A stretch of DNA of 64,000 nt from Citrobacter telavivensis (GTDB lineage Bacteria; Pseudomonadota; Gammaproteobacteria; Enterobacterales; Enterobacteriaceae), in the NCBI GenBank assembly GCA_009363175.1, contig CP045205.1, forward strand, positions 1,364,001 through 1,428,000, given 5' to 3'. A program made the translations under genes and the position numbers. This document shows, piece by piece, positions 45,350 through 54,252 of the stretch (the first letter of the stretch is position 1; every line of letters starts with the position of its first letter). The notes under the pieces were generated by a model that worked only from the letters and a program-made list of their open reading frames with translations, was not told where the DNA came from and made no database searches.

Positions 45350-46282
45350 TTACTGACAGATTACGGTTCCGGTTTTTCCTTCAATCCCTTCTTTCGCTTT
45401 ACTCAGCACCGTAATCAGGGCTTCCCGGCCGGGACGGGAGCGGGCAAACGACGCCGCGGCCTCGACTTTCGGTAGCATAGAACCTTTGGCAAAATGCCCC
45501 TCGCGGATAAAACGCTCCGCGTCGCTCAACGACAGACGATCCAGCCATTGTTCATTTTCTTTGCCAAAGTTAATCGCGACTTTTTCGACAGCCGTCAGGA
45601 TGATGAGCATATCCGCATCAATCATCTCTGCCAGGCGGGCACTGGCCCAGTCCTTATCGATCACCGCGCTGGCACCACGCAGATGATTACCCTCTCGAAT
45701 CACCGGAATTCCGCCTCCGCCCACGGTAATAACCACCTGTCCGGCCTCAACCAGCGCGTTGACGGTCTCTTTCTCGATGATGTCCACCGGCTTAGGAGAA
45801 GCAACGACGCGACGATAACCGCGACCCGCATCTTCTTTGAGCGTATAGCCTTGTTTCTCCAGCTGTTCCGCTTCCTGCTGCGTGAAGAACGAACCGATGG
45901 GTTTGGTGGGATTCAGGAACGCCGGATCGTTGGCGTCGACCTCTACCTGCGTCACCAGCGTGGCGACAGGTTTGTGCATCCCACGTGAGAGTAATTCTTC
46001 ACGCAGCGCGTTTTGCAGATCGTAGCCGATGTAGCCCTGGCTTAATGCCACGCAGACGGACATCGGCAGCATGGGAGAGTGCGCTTCTGTTTTTGCCGCC
46101 GCTTCAAATGCCTGGTTGATCATACCTACCTGCGGCCCATTACCGTGGGTCACGATAACTTCATGGCCCTGCGCAATCAGATCCACAATGGCCTGCGCCG
46201 TAATTTTGACGGCCTGCATCTGTCCGGCCAGATCCTCACCCAGCGCGTTACCACCCAGCGCGAGAACTATTTTCTTCCTCAT
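45350..46282 (-). CDS. yqeA: Carbamate kinase-like protein YqeA
   Basis: YqeA belongs to the carbamate kinase family, which makes ATP from carbamoyl phosphate and ADP. The 310-residue protein has the family N-terminus KIVLALGGNALG, HGNGPQVGMI and the nucleotide segment VITVGGGGIPVIREG. As last gene of ygeW-ygeX-ygeY-hyuA-yqeA it would harvest energy from carbamoyl phosphate produced by YgeW. It follows hyuA by 13 bases. Confidence 0.94.
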   Translation of the reverse strand: MRKKIVLALGGNALGEDLAGQMQAVKITAQAIVDLIAQGHEVIVTHGNGPQVGMINQAFEAAAKTEAHSPMLPMSVCVALSQGYIGYDLQNALREELLSRGMHKPVATLVTQVEVDANDPAFLNPTKPIGSFFTQQEAEQLEKQGYTLKEDAGRGYRRVVASPKPVDIIEKETVNALVEAGQVVITVGGGGIPVIREGNHLRGASAVIDKDWASARLAEMIDADMLIILTAVEKVAINFGKENEQWLDRLSLSDAERFIREGHFAKGSMLPKVEAAASFARSRPGREALITVLSKAKEGIEGKTGTVICQ

Positions 46283-46295
46283 TTTTCCTCACTTA

Positions 46296-47702
46296 TCATA
46301 CACAGTTGTCTGTTTCACAAACGCCGGGCGGGGTAAACGGTTTACGTCGTAAGAAGCGGCCCCGACCTGCTTTCCCTGTAAAGATGCCGTCGCCGAAGAT
46401 CGTTTCGCCACGCGACAGCGTTCTGACAATCGTTCCCTGACAGCGGAAACCCTCCCAGGGCGAATAGTCAGCGTTATCGTGCAGGCGGGCATGATGGATT
46501 TCCTGACTCTGACGGGGATCGATAATCACCACATCGCCATCAGCGCCAGGTGCCAGCCGACCCTTTTGCGGCCACAGGCCGAACAGTCTGGCGGGCATCG
46601 CACTGGTCAGCGCGACAAAACGTTCAGGGGTAATTCGTCCGCTCATAACGCCTTCAGAAAAGAGCAGTTGCAGGCGGTTTTCCACGCCGGGCAAACCATT
46701 CGGACAGCGGCTAAAATCACCGCCTGAGATCTGCAGGCGTTGGGCCATTGAGAAGGTACAGTGATCGGTTGCCACCACGTCGATGGCTCCGTCACTGATG
46801 CCGCACCAGAGCTTGTCCTGCTCACGAACATTGCGTAACGGTGGGCTGAGAATGAAGTTCAGGCCATCTTCCGCGTCATAACGGCGTTCATCCAGCAGCA
46901 GATATTGTGGGCAGGTCTCTATCCACACGGACTGATGATTCGCTTTCGCCAGACGTAAATAGTCCAGTCCCAGACCGTTGGACAGGTGAACGATATACAA
47001 CGGCGCGTTCCCTGCAAGCTGTGCAAGGTTGATCATCCGGGCGATGGCCTCGGCTTCACATTCCAGCGGTCTGCTCAGGGCGTGATAGCGCGGCGAGGTT
47101 AAGCCAGCGGCAATGAATTCGGCCCGTTTACTGGCGATAGCGGCATCGTTTTCCGGGTGGACGGTGGTCAGCGCGCCGGACTTGTGCAAATGGCGCAGCG
47201 CCTGCAAGGTTTCATCATCGTTGAGTTTGTACTGGTAGGTCAGATAGAGCTTGAAGCTGCTGATGCCGTCTTCCACCATCATCGGGATCTCATCGAGGAT
47301 GGCGTGATTAACGTGCTGAATGACGCCGTGGAAACTGTAGTCGATCGCCGCTTTATGCGCGGCATATTCCTGGTAGACCTCCAGTTGATGGCGCAAGCGG
47401 CAGCCTCTCGGACCAAATCCCATATGATCGATAATGGTTGTTGTACCGCCACACGCCGCCGCGCGGGTGCCGGTAAAAAAATCATCACAGCTACGGGCGA
47501 GGCCTGTGTCGATATTGAAATGTGTATGCACATCCACGCCGCCGGGAAATACGTAACATCCCGCTGCGTCAATGACGTCACAAGAGGGAGGCGGCGCGAT
47601 CTCCGCGTCCAGTTGGCGAACAATGCCGTTCTCAATCAGTAAGTCCTGTTTTGCCTGTCCGTCGGCGTTAACGACGATGCCATTTTTAATCAATACGCGC
47701 AT
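46296..47702 (-). CDS. hyuA: D-phenylhydantoinase-type amidohydrolase HyuA
   Basis: HyuA belongs to the dihydropyrimidinase/hydantoinase family that opens cyclic ureides. The 468-residue protein has metal ligands in GGVDVHTHFNID, the carboxylated lysine in SSFKLYLTYQYKLN, and VVATDHCTF. E. coli HyuA is 461 residues; here the C-terminus runs on to GVCETDNCV. It is the fourth gene of the ygeW operon, and hydantoin-like intermediates are plausible in urate breakdown. Confidence 0.94.
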   Translation of the reverse strand: MRVLIKNGIVVNADGQAKQDLLIENGIVRQLDAEIAPPPSCDVIDAAGCYVFPGGVDVHTHFNIDTGLARSCDDFFTGTRAAACGGTTTIIDHMGFGPRGCRLRHQLEVYQEYAAHKAAIDYSFHGVIQHVNHAILDEIPMMVEDGISSFKLYLTYQYKLNDDETLQALRHLHKSGALTTVHPENDAAIASKRAEFIAAGLTSPRYHALSRPLECEAEAIARMINLAQLAGNAPLYIVHLSNGLGLDYLRLAKANHQSVWIETCPQYLLLDERRYDAEDGLNFILSPPLRNVREQDKLWCGISDGAIDVVATDHCTFSMAQRLQISGGDFSRCPNGLPGVENRLQLLFSEGVMSGRITPERFVALTSAMPARLFGLWPQKGRLAPGADGDVVIIDPRQSQEIHHARLHDNADYSPWEGFRCQGTIVRTLSRGETIFGDGIFTGKAGRGRFLRRKPFTPPGVCETDNCV

Positions 47703-47718
47703 AGCACACTCCAGAAAT

Positions 47719-47736
47719 CCCCCGGTAAACCGGGGG
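47719..47736. other. Intercistronic hairpin, ygeY-hyuA gap
   Basis: CCCCCGG-TAAA-CCGGGGG forms a perfect seven-pair stem with a four-base loop in a 48-base gap. No T-run follows, so a role in mRNA processing or stability is more likely than termination. Confidence 0.6.
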
Positions 47737-47750
47737 AGGTAGATGGATTG

Positions 47751-48962
47751 TTATTTCGTTGCCAGCCAGGACAGTGGAATGGCTGCGTACATCGCGGCGC
47801 AGGTCACCAGATGTGATTTCCAGGTTTTTTCGTTTGGCGCGTGGGCTTCGGGTTCTTTACCCGGACCAAAGCCGATCACCGGAATACCGTGACGTCCCAT
47901 AATCGATACGCCGTTGGTGGAGAAGGTCCACTTGTCGACCACCGGCGCTTTGCCGAACAGTCCTTCATAGGCACTGACCAGCGCTTTGACGGTGAAGTGA
48001 TCTTCTTCCACCTTCCAGGTCGGGAAGTAGCATTCGGTGGGGTAAACCAGCCCGGTCCAGGAGGGGCGGTCATAGTTGTACATCGAGACCACTGCATTGG
48101 CCGCTTTCACTGCCGGCAGGGCGCGAATCTCTTCCAGCGCACCTTCCCAGGTTTCGCCCCAGGTCAGACGACGGTCGATGGAGACGGCGCAACTGTCCGC
48201 CACGGCGCAACGACTGGGTGACGTGAAGAAGATTTCGGAAACGGTTAAGGTTCCTTTACCGAGGAAGTCGTCCCAGGCCAGATTCTGTGACAATTCCTGT
48301 AGCTCGTTGAGGATGGGGCCCATTTTGAAAATGGCGTTATCGCCGCGCTCCGGGGCGGAACCGTGGCAACTGACTCCCTGTACATCAATGCGTATCTCCA
48401 TGCGTCCGCGCTGCCCACGATAGACCTGGCAGTCGGTTGGTTCGGTGCTGACGACGAATTCCGGGCGGATACCGGATTGCTCGATGATGTACTGCCAGCA
48501 CAGGCCGTCGCAGTCCTCTTCCTGTACCGTACCGGTGACCAGCAGCGTGTACTCATCTTCCAGACCGAGATCTTTAATGATCTTCCCGGCGTAAACCATT
48601 GACGCCATGCCGCCTTCCTGGTCAGACGTGCCGCGTCCGCCGATCAGTTCGTCGGTCTCCATCCCTTCGTAGGGATCGAAATTCCAGTTCTTGATGTTGC
48701 CAATACCGACCGTATCGATATGCGCGTCCATCGCAACCAGGCGCGGACCATGGCCGATGTACCCCAGAATGTTGCCCATCGGGTCGATCTCGACTTTATC
48801 AAAACCGACTTTCTCCATTTCCTGCTTGATACGATGGATGACACGTTTTTCATCGCAACTCTCGCTGGGAATGGCAACCATGTCGCGCAGGAAACGCGTC
48901 ATGTCCTCTTTGTAGTCGTTTGCTTTTTCAAGAATCAGTTTAAAGGGAATGTGCTTCGCCAT
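47751..48962 (-). CDS. ygeY: M20-family metallohydrolase YgeY
   Basis: YgeY belongs to the M20 (ArgE/DapE/CPG2) family of zinc-dependent amidases. The 403-residue protein has metal-binding residues in AMDAHIDTVG, GRGTSDQEGGMAS and the catalytic Glu pair in TGTVQEEDCDG, plus VSTEPTDCQVYRGQRG. In the operon it should hydrolyse an acyl or carbamoyl bond on a linear purine-derived intermediate. The true substrate is not known to me. Confidence 0.93.
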   Translation of the reverse strand: MAKHIPFKLILEKANDYKEDMTRFLRDMVAIPSESCDEKRVIHRIKQEMEKVGFDKVEIDPMGNILGYIGHGPRLVAMDAHIDTVGIGNIKNWNFDPYEGMETDELIGGRGTSDQEGGMASMVYAGKIIKDLGLEDEYTLLVTGTVQEEDCDGLCWQYIIEQSGIRPEFVVSTEPTDCQVYRGQRGRMEIRIDVQGVSCHGSAPERGDNAIFKMGPILNELQELSQNLAWDDFLGKGTLTVSEIFFTSPSRCAVADSCAVSIDRRLTWGETWEGALEEIRALPAVKAANAVVSMYNYDRPSWTGLVYPTECYFPTWKVEEDHFTVKALVSAYEGLFGKAPVVDKWTFSTNGVSIMGRHGIPVIGFGPGKEPEAHAPNEKTWKSHLVTCAAMYAAIPLSWLATK

Positions 48963-48979
48963 GACTTTTCTCCAGTGTT

Positions 48980-49003
48980 CGCTCCCGAATCTCCTGGGGA
49001 GCG
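48980..49003. other. Intercistronic hairpin, ygeX-ygeY gap
   Basis: CGCTCCC (48980-48986) pairs with GGGAGCG (48997-49003) across a ten-base loop in a 58-base gap. It is the second of three stem-loops in this operon. Confidence 0.55.
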
Positions 49004-49020
49004 TTGTCCAATAGGGGTGA

Positions 49021-50217
49021 TTACAGTGCGACCGGATGTTTGCCTTCCCAGACCACTTCGCGGTAGTGCTTCACATCGGTATCGCCTTCGGTACTGATGA
49101 CCAGCACAACGGCGTCTTTATCTAACGCCAGTTTGTCCATTAAGGCCTGACGCTGTGGGTGATGATGGACGGCTGCCAGAACGCCTAGCCCTACGGCTCC
49201 GGACTCTCCGGAGATCACGCGTGGGTCGTGGCCAAAGGGATTGCCCAGTACGCGCATGCCCAGCGCGGCAACGCTGTCCTGACAGGAGATAAACTGTGTG
49301 GCGCAGTTGCGCAGAATTTCCCAGCCAAGCGGGTTAGGTTCGCCACAGGCCAGACCGGCCATGATGGTTGCCATATCCCCACCGACGTTGACGATGTCGC
49401 CTTTCACGCCAGAACGATAAATGCAGTCCGCTTTGTCCGGTTCGACGATGATGCTGTGCAGATTTTGTGGGCCATAGACGTCCACCAGATAGCCCAATAC
49501 GCCGCCCGCCATGGCGCCAACGCCGGCCTGTAACAGCACGTGGGTTGGCGTGACGCCCAGGGCGCGCATTTGCTCAACGGCTTCATCGGCCAGCGTGGCG
49601 TATCCCTGCATAATCCAGGTGGGAATTTTGGTGTAGCCTTCCCAGGCGGTATCCTGCACCACTTCCCAGCCGTTTTGTTGGGCATGCTGCATCGTCAGAC
49701 GAACGGTATCGTCATAGTTCATGTCGGTGACGATGCACTCCGCGCCGAGGTTGAGAATGGCGTCCACGCGCTCTTGCGCAGAGCCTTTCGGCATGTAAAT
49801 CACCGCATGTTGTCCAAGCTGTTGTGCCGCCCACGCGATACCGCGACCGTGGTTACCGTCGGTGGTGGTGGCAAACGTCATTTTTTCGCCGATGGCGTTT
49901 TTGAGCTGTTCGAAAGAGAGCGTCTCAATATCAAGATGATATTTCTCACACAGCAGGCAGGCGATGGCCCAGGCCCCGCCGAGCATCTTGAATGCGTTGA
50001 GTCCAAAGCGTTTTGATTCATCTTTGACGAGAATTTTCTTCACGCCGAACAGGCAGGCAAGGTCATCCAGCGCACAGAGCGGCGTTGGGTGGTAGCCGGC
50101 GATCTTTTGATGGAACTGGCGAGCGACTTTGGCCTGTTTTTGCGAAAAAAGGGGCGACGTTTCACCGTTATAAAAGCGGTTATCGGCAATATCGATCTTC
50201 AATGAGAAAACGGACAT
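49021..50217 (-). CDS. ygeX: 2,3-diaminopropionate ammonia-lyase YgeX
   Basis: YgeX is a PLP enzyme that splits 2,3-diaminopropionate into pyruvate and two ammonia. The 398-residue protein has the PLP lysine K77 in RFGLNAFKMLGG, the glycine-rich phosphate loop GVGAMAGGVLGY and NHGRGIAWAA. E. coli YgeX has 398 residues. In urate breakdown it would turn the last carbon-nitrogen fragment into pyruvate. It follows ygeW across a hairpin-bearing gap of 56 bases. Confidence 0.96.
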   Translation of the reverse strand: MSVFSLKIDIADNRFYNGETSPLFSQKQAKVARQFHQKIAGYHPTPLCALDDLACLFGVKKILVKDESKRFGLNAFKMLGGAWAIACLLCEKYHLDIETLSFEQLKNAIGEKMTFATTTDGNHGRGIAWAAQQLGQHAVIYMPKGSAQERVDAILNLGAECIVTDMNYDDTVRLTMQHAQQNGWEVVQDTAWEGYTKIPTWIMQGYATLADEAVEQMRALGVTPTHVLLQAGVGAMAGGVLGYLVDVYGPQNLHSIIVEPDKADCIYRSGVKGDIVNVGGDMATIMAGLACGEPNPLGWEILRNCATQFISCQDSVAALGMRVLGNPFGHDPRVISGESGAVGLGVLAAVHHHPQRQALMDKLALDKDAVVLVISTEGDTDVKHYREVVWEGKHPVAL

Positions 50218-50245
50218 ATCCTATCCTTTTGGCCTCCGGAAAGGA

Positions 50246-50267
50246 GAGCCGACCGGCAGGTCGGCTC
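50246..50267. other. Intercistronic hairpin, ygeW-ygeX gap
   Basis: GAGCCGACC-GGCA-GGTCGGCTC forms a perfect nine-pair stem with a four-base loop between ygeW and ygeX, without a T-run. Confidence 0.65.
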
Positions 50268-50273
50268 AGGGGG

Positions 50274-51461
50274 TTATTTCACGCGCGGTTGCGCTTCTTT
50301 CAACAGTTGTTCCAGCAGTACGCCTGGCTTCGGATATTTGCGGGAGAGGATCATCGCGGCGATGATGTAGGGCTTCCAACTGGCTTCTTTGTAAGTCGCG
50401 ATGCGGTATTTTTCGAATACGGCGTCGGTGACTTCGCCTTCTTTGCAAGAGACGCCGCTGATATCCGCTGGCAGGCAGTGCATATACAGCGCTTCGCCGT
50501 CGCGGGTGAGTTGCATCATTTCTTCAGTGCAGTGCCAGTTTTTATGCTTCGCGTTCTGTTCAAGGCACTGTCTTTCCAACGCTTTCAGGGCCGCATGATC
50601 GTTAGCCCGCAGAAGTTCAGTACGCTCTTCCATCACTTTGTAAGGTGCCCATGACTTCGGATAGACGATGTCGGCATCTTTGAAGGCTTCTTCCATGCTG
50701 GTGACCTGACGGAAACTGCCGCCGGACGCGTTCGCGTTGTTTTTCGCCACGTCAATCACGTCCGGAATCAGGTCATAACCTTCCGGATGCGCCAGGGTGA
50801 CGTCCATACCAAAGCGGGTCATCAGACCGATAATGCCCTGCGGCACGGAGAGGGGTTTGCCGTAACTGGGTGAGTAGGCCCAGGTCATGGCGATTTTTTT
50901 GCCTTTGAGGTTTTCCAGAGAGCCGAAGTGCTCACGCAGCCAGGCCAGATCTGCCATCGCCTGTGTCGGATGGTCAATATCGCATTGCAGGTTAACTAAC
51001 GCCGGACGCTGCGGGAGTACGCCCTGTTTATAGCCGTCATCAAGCGCGGCGCCGACTTCACGCATATAGGCGTTGCCCGCACCAAGATACATGTCGTCGC
51101 GAATACCAATGGCATCGGCGCAGAAGGAGATCATGTTGGCCGTTTCGCGGACGGTTTCGCCGTGCGCGATTTGTGATTTCCCTTCGTCCAGATCCTGCTG
51201 AGCCAGACCGAGCAGGTTAAGGGCGGAGGCATAGGAGAAGCGGGTACGGGTGGAGTTATCGCGGAAGACGGAAATTCCTAATCCACTATTGAAGACTTTG
51301 GTCGCGATATTTTCGGCACGCAGCATTTTCAGCGCGGCAGCGACGTCCAGGACTTGTTTCAGTTCATCCGGCGTCTGTTCCCACGTAAGCAAAAAATCCT
51401 TCTCGTGAAGGTGTGAGGTCAGCGAATTGATATCCTTTATCAGCTCATTAACAGTTTTCAT
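50274..51461 (-). CDS. ygeW: Knotted carbamoyltransferase YgeW
   Basis: YgeW is an aspartate/ornithine carbamoyltransferase-like protein with unassigned classical substrate. The 395-residue protein has the carbamoyl phosphate motif FRDNSTRTRFSYA and the second-substrate loop HCLPADISG, and DIDHPTQAMADL. The ATG at 51461 (MKTVNELIKD) follows AGGATCTTACA and fits E. coli; an upstream in-frame stretch is not conserved. It is first in the operon with ygeX-ygeY-hyuA-yqeA, behind a sigma-54 promoter. Release of carbamoyl phosphate for YqeA is a reasonable role. Confidence 0.94.
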   Translation of the reverse strand: MKTVNELIKDINSLTSHLHEKDFLLTWEQTPDELKQVLDVAAALKMLRAENIATKVFNSGLGISVFRDNSTRTRFSYASALNLLGLAQQDLDEGKSQIAHGETVRETANMISFCADAIGIRDDMYLGAGNAYMREVGAALDDGYKQGVLPQRPALVNLQCDIDHPTQAMADLAWLREHFGSLENLKGKKIAMTWAYSPSYGKPLSVPQGIIGLMTRFGMDVTLAHPEGYDLIPDVIDVAKNNANASGGSFRQVTSMEEAFKDADIVYPKSWAPYKVMEERTELLRANDHAALKALERQCLEQNAKHKNWHCTEEMMQLTRDGEALYMHCLPADISGVSCKEGEVTDAVFEKYRIATYKEASWKPYIIAAMILSRKYPKPGVLLEQLLKEAQPRVK

Positions 51462-51542
51462 TGTAAGATCCTGGTAGTGGAATGACGGCAAGGTGGCTTA
51501 TTCGCGGTAATGACAAGCGGCATCACCGATATACCAGGGACT

Positions 51543-51558
51543 AACAATAAGCGTGCCA
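51543..51558 (-). promoter_or_regulatory. Sigma-54 promoter of ygeW
   Basis: On the minus strand TGGCACGCTTATTGTT matches the -24 consensus perfectly, with TTGT in place of TTGC at -12. The predicted start near 51531 leaves about 70 bases of leader before ygeW. Confidence 0.65.
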
Positions 51559-51601
51559 AAATGAATCCGGCGGCGGATAAACAGAAATTCATCCGGCAAT
51601 A

Positions 51602-51617
51602 TGTGGTTTCGATCACA
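51602..51617. promoter_or_regulatory. CRP-like site upstream of ygeW
   Basis: TGTGG-TTTCGA-TCACA has one mismatch to TGTGA-N6-TCACA and lies about 44 bases upstream of the ygeW -24 element. Confidence 0.5.
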
Positions 51618-51734
51618 GAATAAAGCTATCTGTAATTCGTCATGAATATACGAAAACGTTTGGCTTAATAAATATCGCAATCTGTCAATGAAATTACTGG
51701 CGGAATAATACCCGGAAGGGGTGTAAATACCGTC

Positions 51735-51749
51735 AGTTTGATAAACTCA
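51735..51749. promoter_or_regulatory. Candidate YgeV activator site in the ygeW-ygeV gap
   Basis: AGTTTGATAAACTCA contains the palindrome AGTTT-GAT-AAACT. It matches 13 of 15 bases with a site upstream of xdhA at 57610-57624. It lies about 180 bases from both the ygeW -24 element and the ygeV start. The YgeV link is inferred. Confidence 0.45.
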
Positions 51750-51928
51750 CTCCGCTGATTCTCATATTGATATGGAAATGTGATTTCTCTTGCATATTTT
51801 CATTATAAAATGATAAAGAGCCTGTGTTTTTATCAAAGCAAAATTTGTCTGAGTTAGTATCCTTATATTCTACGAACCATCAATGTCTTCAATGATCAAT
51901 CATTTAAGTGATTCCGGAAGGTAAGACT

Positions 51929-53707
51929 ATGGTGCTTGCAACAACGCAGTCCGTTTTGATGCAGATTCAACCGACCATTCAGCGTTTCGCCAGAATGCTT
52001 GCCAGCGTTTTGCAACTCGAAGTTGAGATCGTCGACGACAACCTCTGCCGCGTCGCAGGTACCGGCGCCTACGGTAAATACCTCGGACGCCCGTTGAGCG
52101 GTAACTCCAGACTGTTACGCTATGTACTGGAAAGTAAAAAAGAAAAGGTTGTGACGCATTCCCGCTTTGATCCGTTGTGCGAAGATTGCGATAGCAAGGA
52201 GAACTGTCGTGAGAAAGCTTTTCTGGGAACGCCGGTCATTCTACAGGACCGCTGTGTAGGCGTGATCAGTTTGATTGCCGTAACGCATGAACAGCAGGAA
52301 CATATCAATGACAACCTGCGCGAGTTTTCAGATTATGTTCGCCATATATCCACCATTTTTGTTTCAAAACTTCTCGAAGACCAGAGTGGGAGTGACAACA
52401 TCAGTAAAATATTTTCGACAATGATCGAGAATATGGATCAAGGTGTGTTAGTCATTGATGAAGATAACCGCGTACAGTTCGCGAATCAAACCGCGTTAAA
52501 AATTCTCGGTGCGGCGCAGAATAATATGATGGGAAAGTCGGTCAGGTTCCGGCCATTAACGTTTGAAAGTAATTTCACCCACGGGCATATGCAGCATATC
52601 GTCTCCTGGGATGATAAAAGTGAACTGATTATTGGTCAGTTGCATCATGTTCAGGGGCGGCAGTTATTCCTGATGGCCTTCCATCAGTCGCATACCAGTT
52701 CCTCTGTGTCGATTGCCACCGATGAGCCGCATATTGAGCAACTGGTTGGTGAATGTCGGGTCATGCGCCAGCTTAAGCGACTGATTAGTCGCATTGCACC
52801 CAGTCCGTCCAGCATCATGATTGTGGGGGAAAGCGGCACCGGGAAAGAGGTGGTCGCGCGCGCCATTCATAAACTGAGTGAACGACGCAATAAACCGTTT
52901 ATCGCCATCAACTGCGCTGCGATACCGGAACCGTTGCTGGAAAGTGAACTGTTCGGCTATGTCAAAGGCGCATTCACCGGCGCTTCCGCCAATGGGAAAA
53001 CCGGCCTGATTCAGGCGGCGAACAGTGGAACGCTGTTTCTCGATGAAATTGGCGATATGCCATTGATGCTACAGGCTAAACTGCTCAGGGCAATTGAAGC
53101 GAGAGAGGTGTTGCCGCTGGGGGCGAGCAGCCCGGTTCAGGTCGATATCCGCATTATTTCAGCCACCAATCAGAACCTCGGGCAGTTTATCGCTGAAGGT
53201 AAATTCCGCGAAGACCTGTTCTATCGACTGAACGTTATCCCACTGACCCTGCCGCCGCTACGTGAGCGACAGGACGATATTGAACTGCTGGTGCACTATT
53301 TTCTGCATCTGCATACTCGCCGCTTAGGGTTGGTCTACCCGGGTATTGCACCGGATGTGGTAACCCTGCTCAGGCACCATCAATGGCCGGGCAACCTGCG
53401 CGAGCTCAGCAACCTGATGGAGTATCTGGTCAACGTGGTTCCTTCGGGTGAGGTGATAGACAGTACGCTCTTACCGCCAAATCTCATCAACAACGGTAAA
53501 GCGCCGGAATCGGTTGGTGCGGTGGCTCACATGGCGCAGCTGCTGTCCGATGACACTGGTGGAACCGCGCTGGAAGAGATGGAAAAGCAGATGATCCGCG
53601 AAGCGCTGTCCCGCCACGCCAACAAAAAGCAGGTGGCGGATGAGTTAGGCATCGGGATTGCGACGCTCTATCGCAAGATTAAAAAGTACGAGCTGTTGAA
53701 CGTTTAA
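51929..53707 (+). CDS. ygeV: Sigma-54-dependent transcriptional activator YgeV
   Basis: YgeV is a bacterial enhancer-binding protein of 592 residues, the E. coli length. It has an N-terminal sensory region with clustered cysteines (DPLCEDCDSKENCREK, about 85-105), a PAS-like segment (MIENMDQGVLVIDEDNRVQFANQTALKIL), an AAA+ domain with Walker A GESGTGKE, the sigma-54 loop GAFTGA and Walker B LFLDEIGD, and a C-terminal Fis-type helix-turn-helix (KKQVADELGIGIATLYRKIKKY). GGAAGG precedes the ATG at 51929. It is divergent from ygeW and is the obvious activator of the three sigma-54 promoters nearby. The cysteine cluster might sense redox or bind a metal. Confidence 0.94.
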   Translation: MVLATTQSVLMQIQPTIQRFARMLASVLQLEVEIVDDNLCRVAGTGAYGKYLGRPLSGNSRLLRYVLESKKEKVVTHSRFDPLCEDCDSKENCREKAFLGTPVILQDRCVGVISLIAVTHEQQEHINDNLREFSDYVRHISTIFVSKLLEDQSGSDNISKIFSTMIENMDQGVLVIDEDNRVQFANQTALKILGAAQNNMMGKSVRFRPLTFESNFTHGHMQHIVSWDDKSELIIGQLHHVQGRQLFLMAFHQSHTSSSVSIATDEPHIEQLVGECRVMRQLKRLISRIAPSPSSIMIVGESGTGKEVVARAIHKLSERRNKPFIAINCAAIPEPLLESELFGYVKGAFTGASANGKTGLIQAANSGTLFLDEIGDMPLMLQAKLLRAIEAREVLPLGASSPVQVDIRIISATNQNLGQFIAEGKFREDLFYRLNVIPLTLPPLRERQDDIELLVHYFLHLHTRRLGLVYPGIAPDVVTLLRHHQWPGNLRELSNLMEYLVNVVPSGEVIDSTLLPPNLINNGKAPESVGAVAHMAQLLSDDTGGTALEEMEKQMIREALSRHANKKQVADELGIGIATLYRKIKKYELLNV

Positions 53708-53729
53708 CTCGGCACGCAAACGTGTGAAT

Positions 53730-53746
53730 GCCTCCATCCCGGAGGC
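53730..53746. terminator. Possible bidirectional terminator between ygeV and xdhC
   Basis: GCCTCC-ATCCC-GGAGGC is a six-pair stem between the two convergent stops. There is no T-run on either side, so strength is doubtful. Confidence 0.4.
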
Positions 53747-53772
53747 AATCTGAAAGAGGCGGCGTCTATTAT

Positions 53773-54252
53773 TTATTCTGGTCCGGTGCAGCGCTGTACG
53801 GTATCGACAATCATCTGATATCCGGTGCAGCGGCACAGATTTCCCGCCAGTCCGCGACGGATCTCCAGAATGGTCAACGGCTGTTCCCGCGGCTTTGCCA
53901 GCATTGCGGTGGTCGCCATAATCAAACCTGGCGTACAAAAGCCGCACTGTACGGCGCCGGATGTGGCATAAGCCATCTGGACACGTGAAAGTTGACCGCC
54001 AGCCGATTCGCCTTCCAGTGTGCGGATATCTTTTCCTGCTGCCCACGCGGCAAGATACAGGCAACTGTCAATGGCCGTACCGTCAACCAGAACCGTACAG
54101 GCACCGCATTCACCGACACAGCATCCCTGTTTGACGCTCAGCAACCCTTGTTCGCGCAGGAGTTCAGAGAGCGGCATTCCCGCCAGAATGCTGAGCTGAA
54201 AAGGGTGACCATTGATGACGCATTCCAGCGTGATTCGGTTAGTGTCATTCAT
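53773..54252 (-). CDS. xdhC: Xanthine dehydrogenase [2Fe-2S] subunit XdhC
   Basis: XdhC carries the two [2Fe-2S] clusters of the xanthine dehydrogenase complex. The 159-residue protein has a plant-ferredoxin-type cluster motif (QGCCVGECGACTVLVDG with a fourth Cys in IDSCLYL) and the alpha-helical cluster motif (CGFCTPG with CRCTGY). Its ATG overlaps the xdhB stop by one base (TAATG). It is the last gene of xdhABC. Confidence 0.96.
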   Translation of the reverse strand: MNDTNRITLECVINGHPFQLSILAGMPLSELLREQGLLSVKQGCCVGECGACTVLVDGTAIDSCLYLAAWAAGKDIRTLEGESAGGQLSRVQMAYATSGAVQCGFCTPGLIMATTAMLAKPREQPLTILEIRRGLAGNLCRCTGYQMIVDTVQRCTGPE

